Assembly: GCF_042242105.1 (NCBI RefSeq)
Contig: NC_092035.1
Span: 6,606,477 to 6,670,476 of the forward strand
Length of the DNA: 64,000 bases
Source of the DNA: Pempheris klunzingeri
Lineage: Eukaryota > Chordata > Actinopteri > Acropomatiformes > Pempheridae
Direction of reading: 5' to 3'
The translations under genes and the position numbers were made by a program. The notes under the pieces are model-generated. The model saw only the letters and a program-made list of their open reading frames with translations. It searched no databases and had not been told where the DNA came from. This document shows positions 52,901-63,529 of the stretch, piece by piece; position 1 is the first letter of the stretch, and each line of letters opens with the position of its first letter.

Positions 52901-53999
52901 GCATCTCACTTTAGGCGGATCATGAACAGTCCAGCTGTATTATTGAGGAAAACAGAAATATTCCTCTGCTGAGACCCTTAAAACGTCTGCCAGAGCACAT
53001 TTCATTTCTCATTTCACATTTCTCAATGTCAGGCCAAAACGTCCCAGAGAATGTAGATAAATACATGCAGAGTCTTGTGACATTGTAAGGAATTCTTTTT
53101 ACAAACCCTATCACCTGATTGGTCGAAATGGCCATTGATGGTAAGGGTAACATTACCATGATTCTTCTGATTCTGAACTCTTGTCAGTATAAAGACGCTT
53201 TATTTGACTGTTAATCTTTTACAGTTGCTTTATCAGTATAGTACTTTGGACTTTGATGACAGTCAGTAATCATGAACATCCAGACTGATGCTGACAATAC
53301 TGGCAGTAATAATTCCCCCAAGCTCCATCAAAGCACAAAAACAGTGACAAACTGGGCTCTGACCCCTGGGGTAGGAGAAACTGACTGTTTTGTGTAGGAA
53401 ACACTTGAAGGAACAAAAGACAGCGATGACTTGTATAAAAGCACCAAGAGAAAAGTGTTGTGTCCGTCCAAAAGATGAGCAGGTCTGATTCTACACACAC
53501 TCAACGGCACATTATATGACTTGCTTTCTATATATTATTATTATTTTATCTTTAAAAATATGTTTTCTATGTGAAATACTTGCTGTTTGAAGCGTTCCAT
53601 GCTGTTCTTGTCCATTTAAAGACGTGTTCAAAGCTTGTCTTAGCACCTACAACACTAACATTCAGAATGAGGAGAGTGAGGAGAGAGGAGAGATGAGATG
53701 AGCTCAGCCTTGAATGGTAGACAGTGGAGAGCTTTGCCTTGTTCTCAGCAGCACAGACCCATCACAGCAGACAGCAAGGAGCAGCTCTGAAACACACCAA
53801 TCAGATCCAAAGAGAAGCCCTGAGGGACTCCTCTGACCTTCCCGTGATGAGAGTAAAATCACACTGTCCAGAAGTCAAACTAACGGAGTGGAGGAATACC
53901 TTTGCGCTCGCAGCGTTTCTTCCTCCTCCTCTTGAACCTGCGGCGGATCAGGCAGGAGTAGGCTGCACTGCTCTGACAGCTGTCCAGCAGCAGAGCCAT
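32358..53999 (-). CDS. adarb1: Double-stranded RNA-specific adenosine deaminase ADAR2
   Basis: Coding exons in transcript order: 53999-53900, 42615-42541, 39582-38648, 37177-37063, 36206-36038, 35630-35476, 35366-35198, 34308-34127, 33483-33305 and 32534-32358. Phases agree throughout and give 751 aa. An Arg/Lys-rich R-domain lies at residues 19-33. A nuclear-type basic region (KYRPKKRKK) precedes dsRBD1 (about 126-192); dsRBD2 is at about 282-347. The deaminase domain has His443 and catalytic Glu445 in CHAE, zinc ligands Cys502 (SPCGD) and Cys567 (SCSD), and base-flipping Glu539 in ESGEGT. These are equivalents of human 394, 396, 451, 516 and 488. The enzyme converts adenosine to inosine in nuclear duplex RNA, including neuronal receptor pre-mRNAs. 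The start ATG at 53999 has a strong context (gagccATGg). A shorter form could start at Met58. Self-editing control is likely (see 39591-40122). Confidence 0.95.
33745..34075 (+). repeat. Possible interspersed repeat in an adarb1 intron
   Basis: Lies between the adarb1 exons at 33305-33483 and 34127-34308. T- and CT-rich text with 'ccctgattgtttccacatgt' and 'tcctgtgctagatggtctt' style blocks resembles a fish retroelement tail, but no second copy is present here. Class unassigned. Confidence 0.3.
34845..35075 (+). repeat. SINE-like teleost repeat, copy 2
   Basis: Matches 15103-15336 over most of its length ('atttcaaccactcaaagcac', 'attcattcaggaggaatgta', 'acacattcacacactgaagc', 'gaaggacacttggacatgct'). 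It sits in an adarb1 intron about 120 bp from the exon at 35198-35366. Confidence 0.8.
35868..36012 (+). repeat. 145-bp interspersed repeat, copy B
   Basis: Near-identical to 29361-29505 and in the same orientation. It ends about 25 bp from the donor of the adarb1 exon 36206-36038, so it occupies most of the adjacent intron edge. Confidence 0.85.
39591..40122 (-). promoter_or_regulatory. adarb1: Predicted adarb1 self-editing hairpin with alternative 3' splice site
   Basis: The dsRBD exon begins at 39582 after its AG acceptor. Exactly 47 nt further upstream in the transcript is an AA dinucleotide (39631-39630) followed by G. The surrounding 57 nt (39647-39591) is the imperfect inverse complement of 40068-40122 in the same intron. 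By hand alignment about 40 of 55 columns form Watson-Crick pairs and about 6 more are G-U, with a loop of about 420 nt. In mammalian ADAR2, editing AA to AI at this position makes a 3' splice site that adds 47 nt. Here the 47-nt inclusion shifts the frame to a stop near 39457, before dsRBD1, so it would be autoregulatory. The RNA fold and editing are inferred. Confidence 0.75.
40123..42540. other. adarb1 intron sequence
   Basis: No coding exon recognised. This is the 5' part of the intron between 42541 and 39583. It shows no obvious transposon; frames of 60-90 codons have no family resemblance. Confidence 0.5.
46912..46966 (+). repeat. TG microsatellite
   Basis: About 27 TG units, uninterrupted. 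The His/Thr-rich frames on the opposite strand are artefacts. Confidence 0.95.
51010..52470 (+). mobile_element. Degraded L2-type LINE fragment (interrupted)
   Basis: Conceptual pieces in several frames follow an L2/Maui reverse-transcriptase ORF in order. They are an endonuclease-end piece, then [20 protein letters not shown], then [19 protein letters not shown]. After the nested MITE come DQRILI, then LEWFSL (leading into a 'cagatgtctttttgacagcc' block). Many stops and frameshifts show it is long dead. It lies in the same direction as the window and antisense to adarb1. Confidence 0.75.
51809..52130. mobile_element. Harbinger-like MITE with 17-bp perfect inverted ends, nested in L2
   Basis: The ends are AGCCCCTTTTCCACCAA (51809-51825) and its exact inverse complement (52114-52130). 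The 322-bp element interrupts the L2 frame between TFEP and DQRILI. On the minus strand a 50-60 codon remnant starting [20 protein letters not shown] continues FAEEEIQRD and RVCGRIAGG. This resembles the Myb/SANT-like DNA-binding accessory protein of PIF/Harbinger elements. A clear 3-bp target duplication could not be fixed (TTA on the left, TAC on the right), so superfamily assignment is by the protein remnant. Confidence 0.75.
52481..52602 (+). repeat. Minisatellite, about 16-bp unit
   Basis: Degenerate tandem copies of 'gactgagccttactgaacc', seven or so units, immediately downstream of the L2 remnant. Unit length varies slightly. Confidence 0.8.
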
Positions 54000-56529
54000 G
54001 GCTCAGGCTCTCACAGGCTGCTCCCCTTCCTCCTCGGCTGCCCTGCAGCTCTGATGTGCTCCTGGAGCTACGTGTAGACACACAGCACCCACACAACTTT
54101 GGACCGCGGAGGGGAGGGAGGGGGAGGGACGGGGAGGAGCAGCCAGTCTACCATGAAGCAGGCAGAGAGCTGTTGGCACATGGACTCACTGTGGTAAAAG
54201 GCTGTCAGATAAATGGGCTGGGATATCTCCTGCTCCTCCCCACTCTGTCTCTCCCCCTCCCCCACCCTCAAATCCACACTCTGGGCTCTGATGAACTTGG
54301 CAAGCGCTCTTGAAAAAATACCAAACAGTGCCTTTTTGAACAGGCATCTGACAAGTGCTAAAGACTGAGAGAGCACGTCCTAAAGGTCTGCAGCATCAGA
54401 CTGACAGCTCCCACATTCACTTCAATGAGCCCCATGAGCTGGCACAGCTCTTCCATCAGCTCTAAAGAGCTATTTAGCCTTTTTAGCCCCGTTGTTTTGG
54501 TTTGCAGTGAGCAGATTGGTTCAGTATCACAGCTGTCATCAGTCTGGTTGAGCAGCTTTAAGTGAAGAAGCCCCCTGTACCTCCCTGTTCAGCAGCACTT
54601 AGGAGCTACACAGCCTCATACTTTCCATGGAAGTGTTGCATTTCTGCTGTGTTTTGCTGCAAGAATACATCTTTAACATATCTAAATGCCCCATTAGCTG
54701 CTCTAAACATCACACTTCTTACTCCAACAGTACAGTTTTTAAAGTGTAGAACATGCACCGACGAAGGGAGACCACTCTTCTCTGAGGCTACAACCAGTAA
54801 ACTACATAATAATGTGTCTAGTGTGCAGTATGTGTGTATAGTGAGTGTGAATATAGTGTGTGTGAGAAAATGTGCACTGTCCACACCAAAATCAGCACCG
54901 TGTCCTGGAGATCAGTGGCTGCGCTTGGTGATATGTCAAATGGATATAAAGAGTCATGGTAATGAGGAGGAAAGTAATGAAGTGATGTCTGAGATCCTTT
55001 TATGAAAGATTTGGAAATGACTGTGGTCAAAGAAGACTGTGTCAGACAGCATCACCAGGCTGATGTGCCCCACAGGGTTTCCACACTTACTTTATATATA
55101 CACAACATAACGATAACGCTGGGAAGGTTAGATGCACTCTTATATTTTACCTCCCAGCTGTTGTGCATTTTAAAGCAGATGGATGGTAGATCTGTGTGGA
55201 AGTGGACCAAAGAAGCCCACTCATACATCATGTTGAAGGAAAGTTGAGGCGATGCCCCCACAGTGTGAAAGTCAGCACTGCCCCCTTGTGGGCGACAGTG
55301 AGATGGTCACATCACAGCTGAGAGGACCCTCGCAGCTCCTCTCTTCATTACCCAGGTAGTATTATGGTGACCATGACGATGATTACTGCAGCAGTGAAGA
55401 TGAAATGTTAATGATCCCCTCGGGAAACAGACTTCCTCTCAGCAGACATCCAGAATGGAGGCACAGGTGGAACTAATCATATTAACAACAGCTGCGTTCG
55501 GTTTCGGTCTCCTCCACTTCCACAGTGGTGCTGTTGTGCTGAACGCCATTAACACTATTAGTCACATCTGTGCACAAGGAAACAGAACCCTGAACAAGAG
55601 GTTAGAAGTATACATGAGCTCATCTGCCTCCACAGTTCTCTTAAGTGTCAGGCACACCTGCATGGTCTCAGTTCCACACCTGTGCACACCATCAAGGCTC
55701 TGGACTTCTCCTCCATGGACTCAGTGGAACCTCTGAGGTGGGGACGGATCACCACTAACTTCTTCATAAGCTCCTGCTCATTGATTACAAGTCAAGTTTG
55801 CTCACTGAATGTCAAGAAATCCTCTGTAAAGTCACTCAGAGAGCCCTTCCACACACTCCCGTACCAAAGGATGCAGTGTGTCAGCGAGGACTGGCCCACT
55901 GTGCACAGCAGCACAGTCACTTCTCCTGCCCTGACCTCCGACTGTGCGCCCAGTCTTGTGGCTTTGTGACCTTTGCTGTGTGATTTGGCTTATTGGCTCT
56001 TTGTCTCTGAAGGTTAAAGCTGGAGGCGGCCACATTTTCTGAAGCCTGGGAAGAAAGCGCAGAGGAGGTTTTCTCTCAGACCACCTGTGGAGTCTTTGAG
56101 CAGTGATACCTAAACTAAAGCGCAAATCCAAGCTTTAACGCTAGAGCTCTGCCGGGCCACCAGCCAGTCTGTGTGTTATTATACCATTAATTTTCATTGC
56201 ATTCAAAATGAAAGCTGTTATGAAATAACAGTATAATCAGTATAATAATCAGTCCAATCAGACCGGCGGTAAGAGAACACAGGGGAGCTCATGCAGTTCT
56301 GGCCTCAGGCCACAGGGTGGTGCTACTGAGGCTGCTGACTCCTGCTCCTTCCTAAAGGTGTTACTGCAGCACACAGGATCTGGATCTCTACTTATTCAGC
56401 AGAAACAAACTGTATCACTTTATTGCTGCAGGGTAACACAGTCCGGTTTAAAGGGCCATTCCACATAAAGGCTAGACATGGAGAGTACTGCTGTGGCTCT
56501 GCACCAACTATGAGTATGAGGAAATCACC
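54000..56529. other. 5' flank of adarb1 and intergenic DNA
   Basis: Immediately beyond the R-domain exon the sequence is GC-rich with 'ggggaggg' runs (54100-54150), which could include the 5' UTR and core promoter of this transcript. No other gene was recognised. Frames at 54562-55005 and 55682-55983 have no family resemblance or splice context. Confidence 0.45.
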
Positions 56530-57060
56530 CTGATTCAAAGAACTTTATTGTCATACCATCACACATTTACATATGAGATGGTAGGTCCCGGTTATGAGCC
56601 ACAATAAATATATAAAAATATATACATAACATAATAAATAAGAAACAAGCAGCCAAATTTAGCTTAGCTAAATACGTGTGCAGAAATACAGTGTGAGGTA
56701 GTCCAGTTGGCCAAGGCCTATATTGCACCTATGAGATTAAGTGGCCGTAGTGTGGCTAGTGTGCGTGTGTGTGCATGGGGGGGGGGCTTCCATTAGGAAG
56801 CTGTTCCTCAGCCTGGTGGTCTTGCTCCGGATGCTCCGGATGCTCCGCAGCCGCCTGTCTGAGGGGAGAGGGTCAAAGAGTGTGTGTGCGGGGTGGGTGA
56901 AGTCCTTCATGATGCGGATGGCTCTCTTCCTACATCTGTTGGTGTAGATGTCCATGGTGGTGGGCAGGCTGCTCCCCACAATCCTCCCTCTGCAGGGCCT
57001 TCCTCTGCACGGTGATGCTGCTGCTGAGGATGCTCTCCACCGCACATCGGTAGAAGCTCC
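56530..57060 (-). mobile_element. 3' end of a non-LTR retrotransposon
   Basis: On the minus strand, the end of a LINE ORF is readable: MDIYTNRCRKRAIRIMKDFT, then LFDPLPSDRRLRSIRS, then KTTRLRNSF. This block is typical of the C-terminal tail of several fish LINE reverse transcriptases. It is followed by a 3' UTR ending 'tgacaataaagttctttgaa', a characteristic LINE 3' terminus. The 5' part of the element is missing, as usual for target-primed insertions. Clade (Rex1-like or other) is not resolved. Confidence 0.75.
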
Positions 57061-57312
57061 TCAGGACTGAGGATGTGCTGATGTCATAGTGCTGACATCA
57101 GCACGATTGTAGCTCAGGTTGGAAACATTGAAGGATGTGGGTATTTACCAAACAAAGAGGATCTAAACAAGAGTTGCACCATGGGAAATGTAGGACCCAG
57201 TGTTTTTAGGGTTTGACTCAGATATCTCTGCCTTTATCTGCCTCCTGCAAACGTCCCAGTGGGAACACAATACTTTTTCTTTAACAGACATTGGTGTGTG
57301 GAGTCAGCTAAC

Positions 57313-57362
57313 CTGGTAAATGTCGTCTTCGGGGTCTGGAAGGACTTCACCAATACTGGGCT
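57313..57362 (-). other. Orphan exon-like segment
   Basis: Fifty bases bounded by a good acceptor (tatatttcag) and a donor (CAG|GTTAGC) on the minus strand. Open in the frame PSIGEVLPDPEDDIYQ with phase 2 in and phase 0 out. It lies about 3.3 kb upstream of the adarb1 R-domain exon. I do not recognise the protein. It might be an exon of a neighbouring gene whose remainder lies beyond the window, or chance. Confidence 0.3.
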
Positions 57363-57703
57363 CTGAAATATAAAAAAACAGGCATGTTAGCAGCTAAATA
57401 AAAGGAGATGGTGTATGGGAGCAGTCTTTACATCACACACCAGGTCCGGTCCGCTCTGATATGGATATACTGCACATGTGACACACATGTGAGCAGCCTG
57501 TAGGTGGAGCTGCTCTTCTTTATCTCCACACTGGGCCGAACAGACCGAACTACATGTGACATTCCCTCTTCCAACACTGCCCCCACACACCCCACACACA
57601 CATTCATCACTGCTGAAGGAGCTTGTTGTTAGGAAGAGGCACATTCCAACATGTCAACATACAAGAACAACGCAGCAACGCAGGACGTGATCCAACTGAG
57701 AGG

Positions 57704-57705
<2 letters not shown>

Positions 57706-57760
<55 letters not shown>
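57706..57760 (+). repeat. CA microsatellite
   Basis: About 27 CA units without interruption. Confidence 0.95.
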
Positions 57761-57763
<3 letters not shown>

Positions 57764-57769
57764 GCTCAG

Positions 57770-59590
57770 AGGAGTGCTGTGTGTCCCTCTCACAGCTCTG
57801 GTACCTTCAGGGTGTCCCAGAATTTCATTCAATGAGTTGAGTTTAATCAAGTGAAAGAAAAGCCTGAGAGTGAAATTCCATTTTTAAATACAGCAGAGGG
57901 AGGCTCACAGCGCGGGGATACCAGGGACATCCCTGACAGCGTGAGGATCTTTGGGGGGGCCTCAGGACAACCAGCCCATCTCCTTCTGCAGCAGAGACTC
58001 AGCAGCACCAGAGGGACTACATCTCCCCGCTGGCATGGGCCATGCTGGCTAAGTGACTTGAACATGAAAGCAGGAGATCAGAATGTGTGTAGGTCTGTGT
58101 CTGTAGGTCCCCCCCCCCCCCCCCAAATCTCAAATGTCTCTGAACTACATCCAATAATGACCACATAAGATCTGTCCACTGTCCTCGTCTCTCTTCATCC
58201 TCAGTCGGCTAAACGACGTTCAAACACTGGTGTTTCATTAGAGATGCCTGGTCACTACAGTCAGAGCTGCGTCGCCGTGTGAGTCTGTGTTCGTTAGTAT
58301 TTAGGTCATATGTGGGGAGGACTGAAACATGTCAGACTTTCTGGTCTTCATTTGAATCATTTGAAAACTGCTGTAATTATAAAATAATGTTCAGTTAGTG
58401 GCTTTAAAGTCAAGATGTTGACTCAGTGTCTGACTCAGAGGCCCCTTCAGTGGAAGCATTTCATAATGTGGTATTCTTTTCTCGTGGTCTTGTACTTTAC
58501 TCATAATTTGGCTTTCTTTTCTTTGCTCATGTTACTTTTCCTGTTGTACTTTCCTCTCTTTTTCTTTCTTCCCTATGAATAAGATGTCAGGCTGTCAGTG
58601 TGTGAATGGGTGAATGAGTAGTGGAAAAGACTAGACTATGCATGTACAGTCCGCTTATGAAGGAAATGCAGGTCGTATGCTTCTGTTGAGGTGTTACTGT
58701 GTAACAGGCCTGCAGTAGGAAAGGAGTGTTACTTCACTTGGTCTGGCACATGCAGCACACTCCATCTCTGACACCCAACAGCAGCATTAAGCAAAGAATG
58801 TGTGCAGCTACAACACAGGGAGGACCACTGTCCTCTCCTCCAGCACTAACAGAGACCAGAAGCAGCTCAGCTTCTCCTTAATCAGGGTCACTCAAATCCA
58901 GGAAGCCCATCACAGGCGGGCTTGTGATTAGAAGCAAAGAAATGGCTCCAGTGAGCAGATATCTGTTTGGAGGTGACATGGGACATGAAAAACAGCAGCA
59001 GGAGCCAAGGCACCACACCATCTCAGTTCCATCCACATCCCTGTGCTCGCTTTGCTCACTCAGCCCGTTCCTGTGTGGCTGCTTTTAGAAATCTGATCAT
59101 GTGTTCGTGTTGCTGGACCTCCACAATCTGAAAATGCTGGCGACTACATGTTTCTTTGTCTCCTGAAGAGAAGGGCAGCTTTTTATGAACTCAGTTACCC
59201 AGAGTCCTTAGGTTTAAGTAACAGTGTGTGAAGTGTACCCCCCACGAGCCCTGGCCTCCTCTGGGCTCTTTGTGTGGCCTGTACGAAGAACACCACATTA
59301 GTTAGATTATATTTTGTGGCTGTGACACTGCTGTGCTTTAATAAAGGCTTTGGAGTGCACATGCTGCACATGTCAACCTCTCCTCTGCCAAGAACTTCAG
59401 AATCCTTAAACAGCTATCAGTACTGTTAATTTGGTTGTTAAGTTAATTATTGCTCCTAATAAGATCAGTAATAATCAGTAATTATCCCTGAAAATGATTA
59501 ATAATAATTACCTCTGATAGCTGAATTTAATTAAAATACCCCAGAAATGGCACAATTCCAACAATGTGTACTACGACTCTTAAAGAGAGG
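57770..59590. other. Intergenic DNA
   Basis: Nothing recognisable as an exon, RNA gene or named element. Contains a run of about 17 C near 58109-58125. Confidence 0.45.
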
Positions 59591-59591
59591 A

Positions 59592-59592
<1 letters not shown>

Positions 59593-59629
<37 letters not shown>

Positions 59630-59768
59630 ACACACTCACAGACACAGACACACACACACACACACACACACTCACAGACACACACACAGACACAGACACA
59701 AAGACAGACACACAGACACACACACACACACACACTCACACACTCACAGACACACACAAATACCCATC

Positions 59769-59818
<50 letters not shown>
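59593..59818 (+). repeat. Compound CA/CAGA/CACT microsatellite (about 225 bp)
   Basis: Blocks of CA are interspersed with CAGACA and CACTCA variants, then a clean CA tail. It is much longer than the other arrays. Overlapping open frames on both strands are artefacts. Confidence 0.95.
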
Positions 59819-59819
59819 A

Positions 59820-62800
59820 AGCTTGTGGTCAAGGTCTTAAAGGTCTAAACTCTCATGGTTATTCAAACCTTGCAGGGGTGTGTGTTCCTGTTTGAGTGTG
59901 TTAGCGTCACCACTGTAACCTTTCCACGAGGACACACAGCGCTCCCTCACTTTACTTACTTAAAGGAGCACTTCACCCACACAGAAGACCCTGATCATGG
60001 GATCCTTTTTTAACCCCACCAGGGAGAGAGAGCAGGGATCTGCAGTCTGCCTCCAAATACACCGACTGACCCAATCACAGGTTAGAGCTGGCTGTCAATC
60101 ATCAGGTTTCACCCCCGTTTTAGAGCATCAAATGTCTGATTAAAACCAAACTGATCAGGAGAGAGGAGGTCTCGGCCCGGACATCTGTTATCTGTTACCC
60201 AGATGTCCGTCAGATACACCCTGAAACGCCGGCCCGCCCTCCAGAGGCTGAATGGCCGTGAAGGTGGCGCGATGCACTGCTACGCTCTGACAGCAGCTCT
60301 CCTGAGGATGAACTCTGTGATCACTGCTGTGTTTCTTTGTGCTGGGAGCTTTGCACAGACGATGAGTTAGCATCAGCATACATAATGAGTTGGTCTGTAT
60401 CATTAGCTGACATTATATTTTCTGCCAAAGAACTCTGGGATCTCCGTATCTAGTGGAAAGGAAACATCTGAAGAACTCCCACCTGCTGCTTCACAGAGAC
60501 GAGAACAGCAGGCACATTAAAAGCTGCGCCTTTGTTTCCACCTTGAATTATCTTTATCCTTGTTTTGCCTCAGCTTCCCTCCTTCCCTCCTCTGATTTCT
60601 GCTCCGTCTGAGACAAAGCTCTCAGCTATTTTTACACAAGGAGAGCACTCTGATCTCATCCCAGCACTCGTGTTGCCACTTCTCGGTGTTTGGAAGGTTA
60701 AATTATGGCAATTATTTTTCAGGTTTGCAAAGCACCTGTGGATGGCCTAGATACAGTGAAAACAAGACGACTGAGGTGTGAAGTCAGTGCCAGCGGTCCC
60801 CAGAGTCTGCACTGCTTCCTGAAGCCTTGACAGCAGACAGGCTGAACACGCAAAGCAGCTTTCATTTGGTTTTTTTTGTAATTACAAAAAGAAAAAAGGA
60901 CAACATGAAATTGCTTGAGACAGTCAGTTAGAAGCTGAAGTGGACTTCAGTCATTCCACACGAGCACCGTTCCAAATAAGGCACCGTTTGCTGAACTGAT
61001 GGTCTGACCTGGCAGCCCTACGTATCTACCGTGAATTGATATGTGTTAATAAGCTGCCCACCTTTTTTATGTGACTGGGAGACAAGTGAGGATCATCACG
61101 TGTGTTTGATCCAAAGCTGGCAACCAGTGAATGAGGTGTTCCACCTCGGCCTCATCCCCTGTTAGTCAAGAATGCTAAACAATTACCCCGGACACCGGTC
61201 TTATCGTTTTATGGTCCTAACGAATAAAGAAAATGAAGGTGAGTTGAAACTGCTGTGTGAGCTGAAGTGCATGGTCCAGCCCAGCTCCAGTGGGTCCGAT
61301 AATCTGGATCCACTGCTGGTGAGTGTCTGTCTCACTGGGTCAGACCTGTAGTGATGATCAAACAAGCAGCCTGTCATCTCATTCAGCCAACAGTTAGCAG
61401 AGTCTGTGTTTGAATGCAAGAATTAATTCATTAAATATCACTGTCCAAGTCATAACATGAGCCAGAAAAAGCTCCTTACAGGAAACAGAAGGCCAACAGA
61501 TGTGCACAGAGGTTATGAGCTCCTGAGCTTTTGTCATCTGGCAGGTTTAATCACTCTGGTCGTTACATGATGAATAATCAGTGTGGACCCCAACTACAGT
61601 ATAACTGAATGAAACATGAAAAACCTTCGAGAAGGAGTGTGAACTTCAAAAATAAAGATATTCATTATACTGTGTCAGTTCATTTTGGACGTGTATGTTT
61701 GAATCCACAGAACAGTTGGTGATTTATGTCTCTAAAAGAAGGAGACATTTAGAGATACAAGCTTCTCGGGGGGAAACCCTTAACTGTGCCCCCTTTCTTC
61801 ATCCGTCTGACTGATTGTGTGTGAAGGATCCTTCAGAATAAAGGTATCATTATCAAGCCCCTCTTGGTGTCTCGTCCTTTCAGGACTCTGTCTTCATGTT
61901 GGGAGCTTTTATCTGTGCAGCCACTCTGCTGAATGAGTCCCCAGAGTGTTGTAAAATTACACCGGCACACAGGCCCTTCGATTGGCTGTCTCACTGTATT
62001 GTGAAATGTCTGTCTTGATGGAAGCAGCCGTGCTGAGGGGACACTTTGCTGATGGGGCCCGACACACACACTGCAAGCCCATACACACACACACACACAC
62101 ACACACACTGCAAGCCCATACACACACACACACACACGCACGCACACACACGTGTGCTCACACATAACCTTGTGTCTTTTACTCTCACTCCCAGGCTTTA
62201 TTGACACTGAGATGAGAATGACAGTATGGGGGCTCTCTGGGACGCTGTGCTCCAGGAACAGGAGGACATACCTGTGACCTTCAACAATACAATATAGCAC
62301 AGCATCACAGTCACAGACTCTCCATCCCAAAGTCTAATCTGCAGGAGGGCTGAGTGGATGCTCCCCCCCCCCCGACCACAGCTCTGTACTCCGTCTGCCC
62401 CACAGGCTGCAGCAGCTTGTTATTTTCTCTACAACTACTGAGCAGACTACTGGATATTCATGGTCACTCCCCTGCTAATATCAAAGCCTAATGAGTAGAC
62501 TGGCCATAGGATCAATCCAGTTTATTCATCCTGGGTCTTCTTTCCATACTTTTGTCCATCCTTTCTCTCAGTTCTGGTAAAATTGTACTCCCCAAACTTA
62601 CTGCTGAGATCTGGGAGCATGATGGAGGGCTGCATCTCAAATAATGTTTTCAGACAGATCAAAACCAAAGAAGTAAGCAATAAACATCATATTCTCCATA
62701 TGGAAAGAGCACTGTGCTGGTTTAGCATCGCACTCCTACACTCACGATGGACCGGAAACCCTGCAGCACAACCAAACATACCTACTTTTTTTCCCCCCTC

Positions 62801-63529
62801 TCATTCTTTTTCCTGGTCAAAACCAGTGCCTACATTATCCACAATGCAACCGGGCCTGTCACGATAAGTACTTTATGGTACGATATATACAGTTATCCTT
62901 TCACTTTGCACTTGCTACCCTACTTCAAGCTTCCTTTAACTCATCTCAGCTTTAATACATGAGTGACTGTTCACCTCTCTGCAGTGAACTACTGCAGGGA
63001 AAAGATGCACCAGGAACAGGAAGTAAGTGAAGTGAGTTTATCTATAGAACAAAAGAGTTGAGAGGAGTACTGAGCTGCTGCGGTGGAGTCCAGCACCACC
63101 ACATTCTTAGAACTAATTCATGCCAGTAACCCTGACTCAGCTTTCTCCTCACCCTAAACAAGCTTTAATTTGATCACAAAACCGGGCGTATCAGTGACAT
63201 TGCTGGTTTATTAGCTAATGATTTCCCTGAGAACAGGCCCATGGGCCTCAGTGATCAATGTTCTGTGAAACAAACCCAGGACAAGCAGCAGTGACCAAAT
63301 TCAAATCCTCTCTTTGTCTCTCAGGTACTAGAAACTACAGCAGCCATGCAGCTAAGTGACATCAGTCACTGCATACCCAACATCATGATCACCATCATTC
63401 CCTTCGTTCTGACAGTCACACACCCAGAACTATACTAAACATTAGCACACATAAAGGGTCCATTTAATAAAGTATAAAAGACATGAGATGTGTTTAGCTT
63501 TAGAGAAGCTGGCTGGATGAGCAGCAATT
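59820..63529. other. Intergenic DNA
   Basis: No gene recognised. Contains CA arrays at about 62086-62108 and 62120-62150, separated by a duplicated 'ctgcaagcccata' block, and a poly-C run near 62365. Other open frames are short. Confidence 0.45.

Larger units (their letters stand above)
42616..53899. other. adarb1 first coding intron (about 11.3 kb)
   Basis: Lies between the R-domain exon and the linker exon. It contains a TG microsatellite (46912-46966), a G-rich stretch (47641-47662), a poly-G run (about 49318-49335), an L2 fragment interrupted by a Harbinger-type MITE, and a small minisatellite. A GC-richer patch at 44520-44660 could be an internal promoter or alternative first exon, but I found no supporting coding frame. 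No independent gene was recognised. Confidence 0.5.

Noticed and set aside
53724..54077. 117-codon plus-strand frame across the adarb1 R-domain exon
   Set aside because: Antisense to an exon supported by phase, start context and family resemblance; no resemblance of its own.
59527..59848. Cys/Val- and His/Thr-rich frames of about 95-101 codons
   Set aside because: Translations of a CA/TG microsatellite; no coding character.
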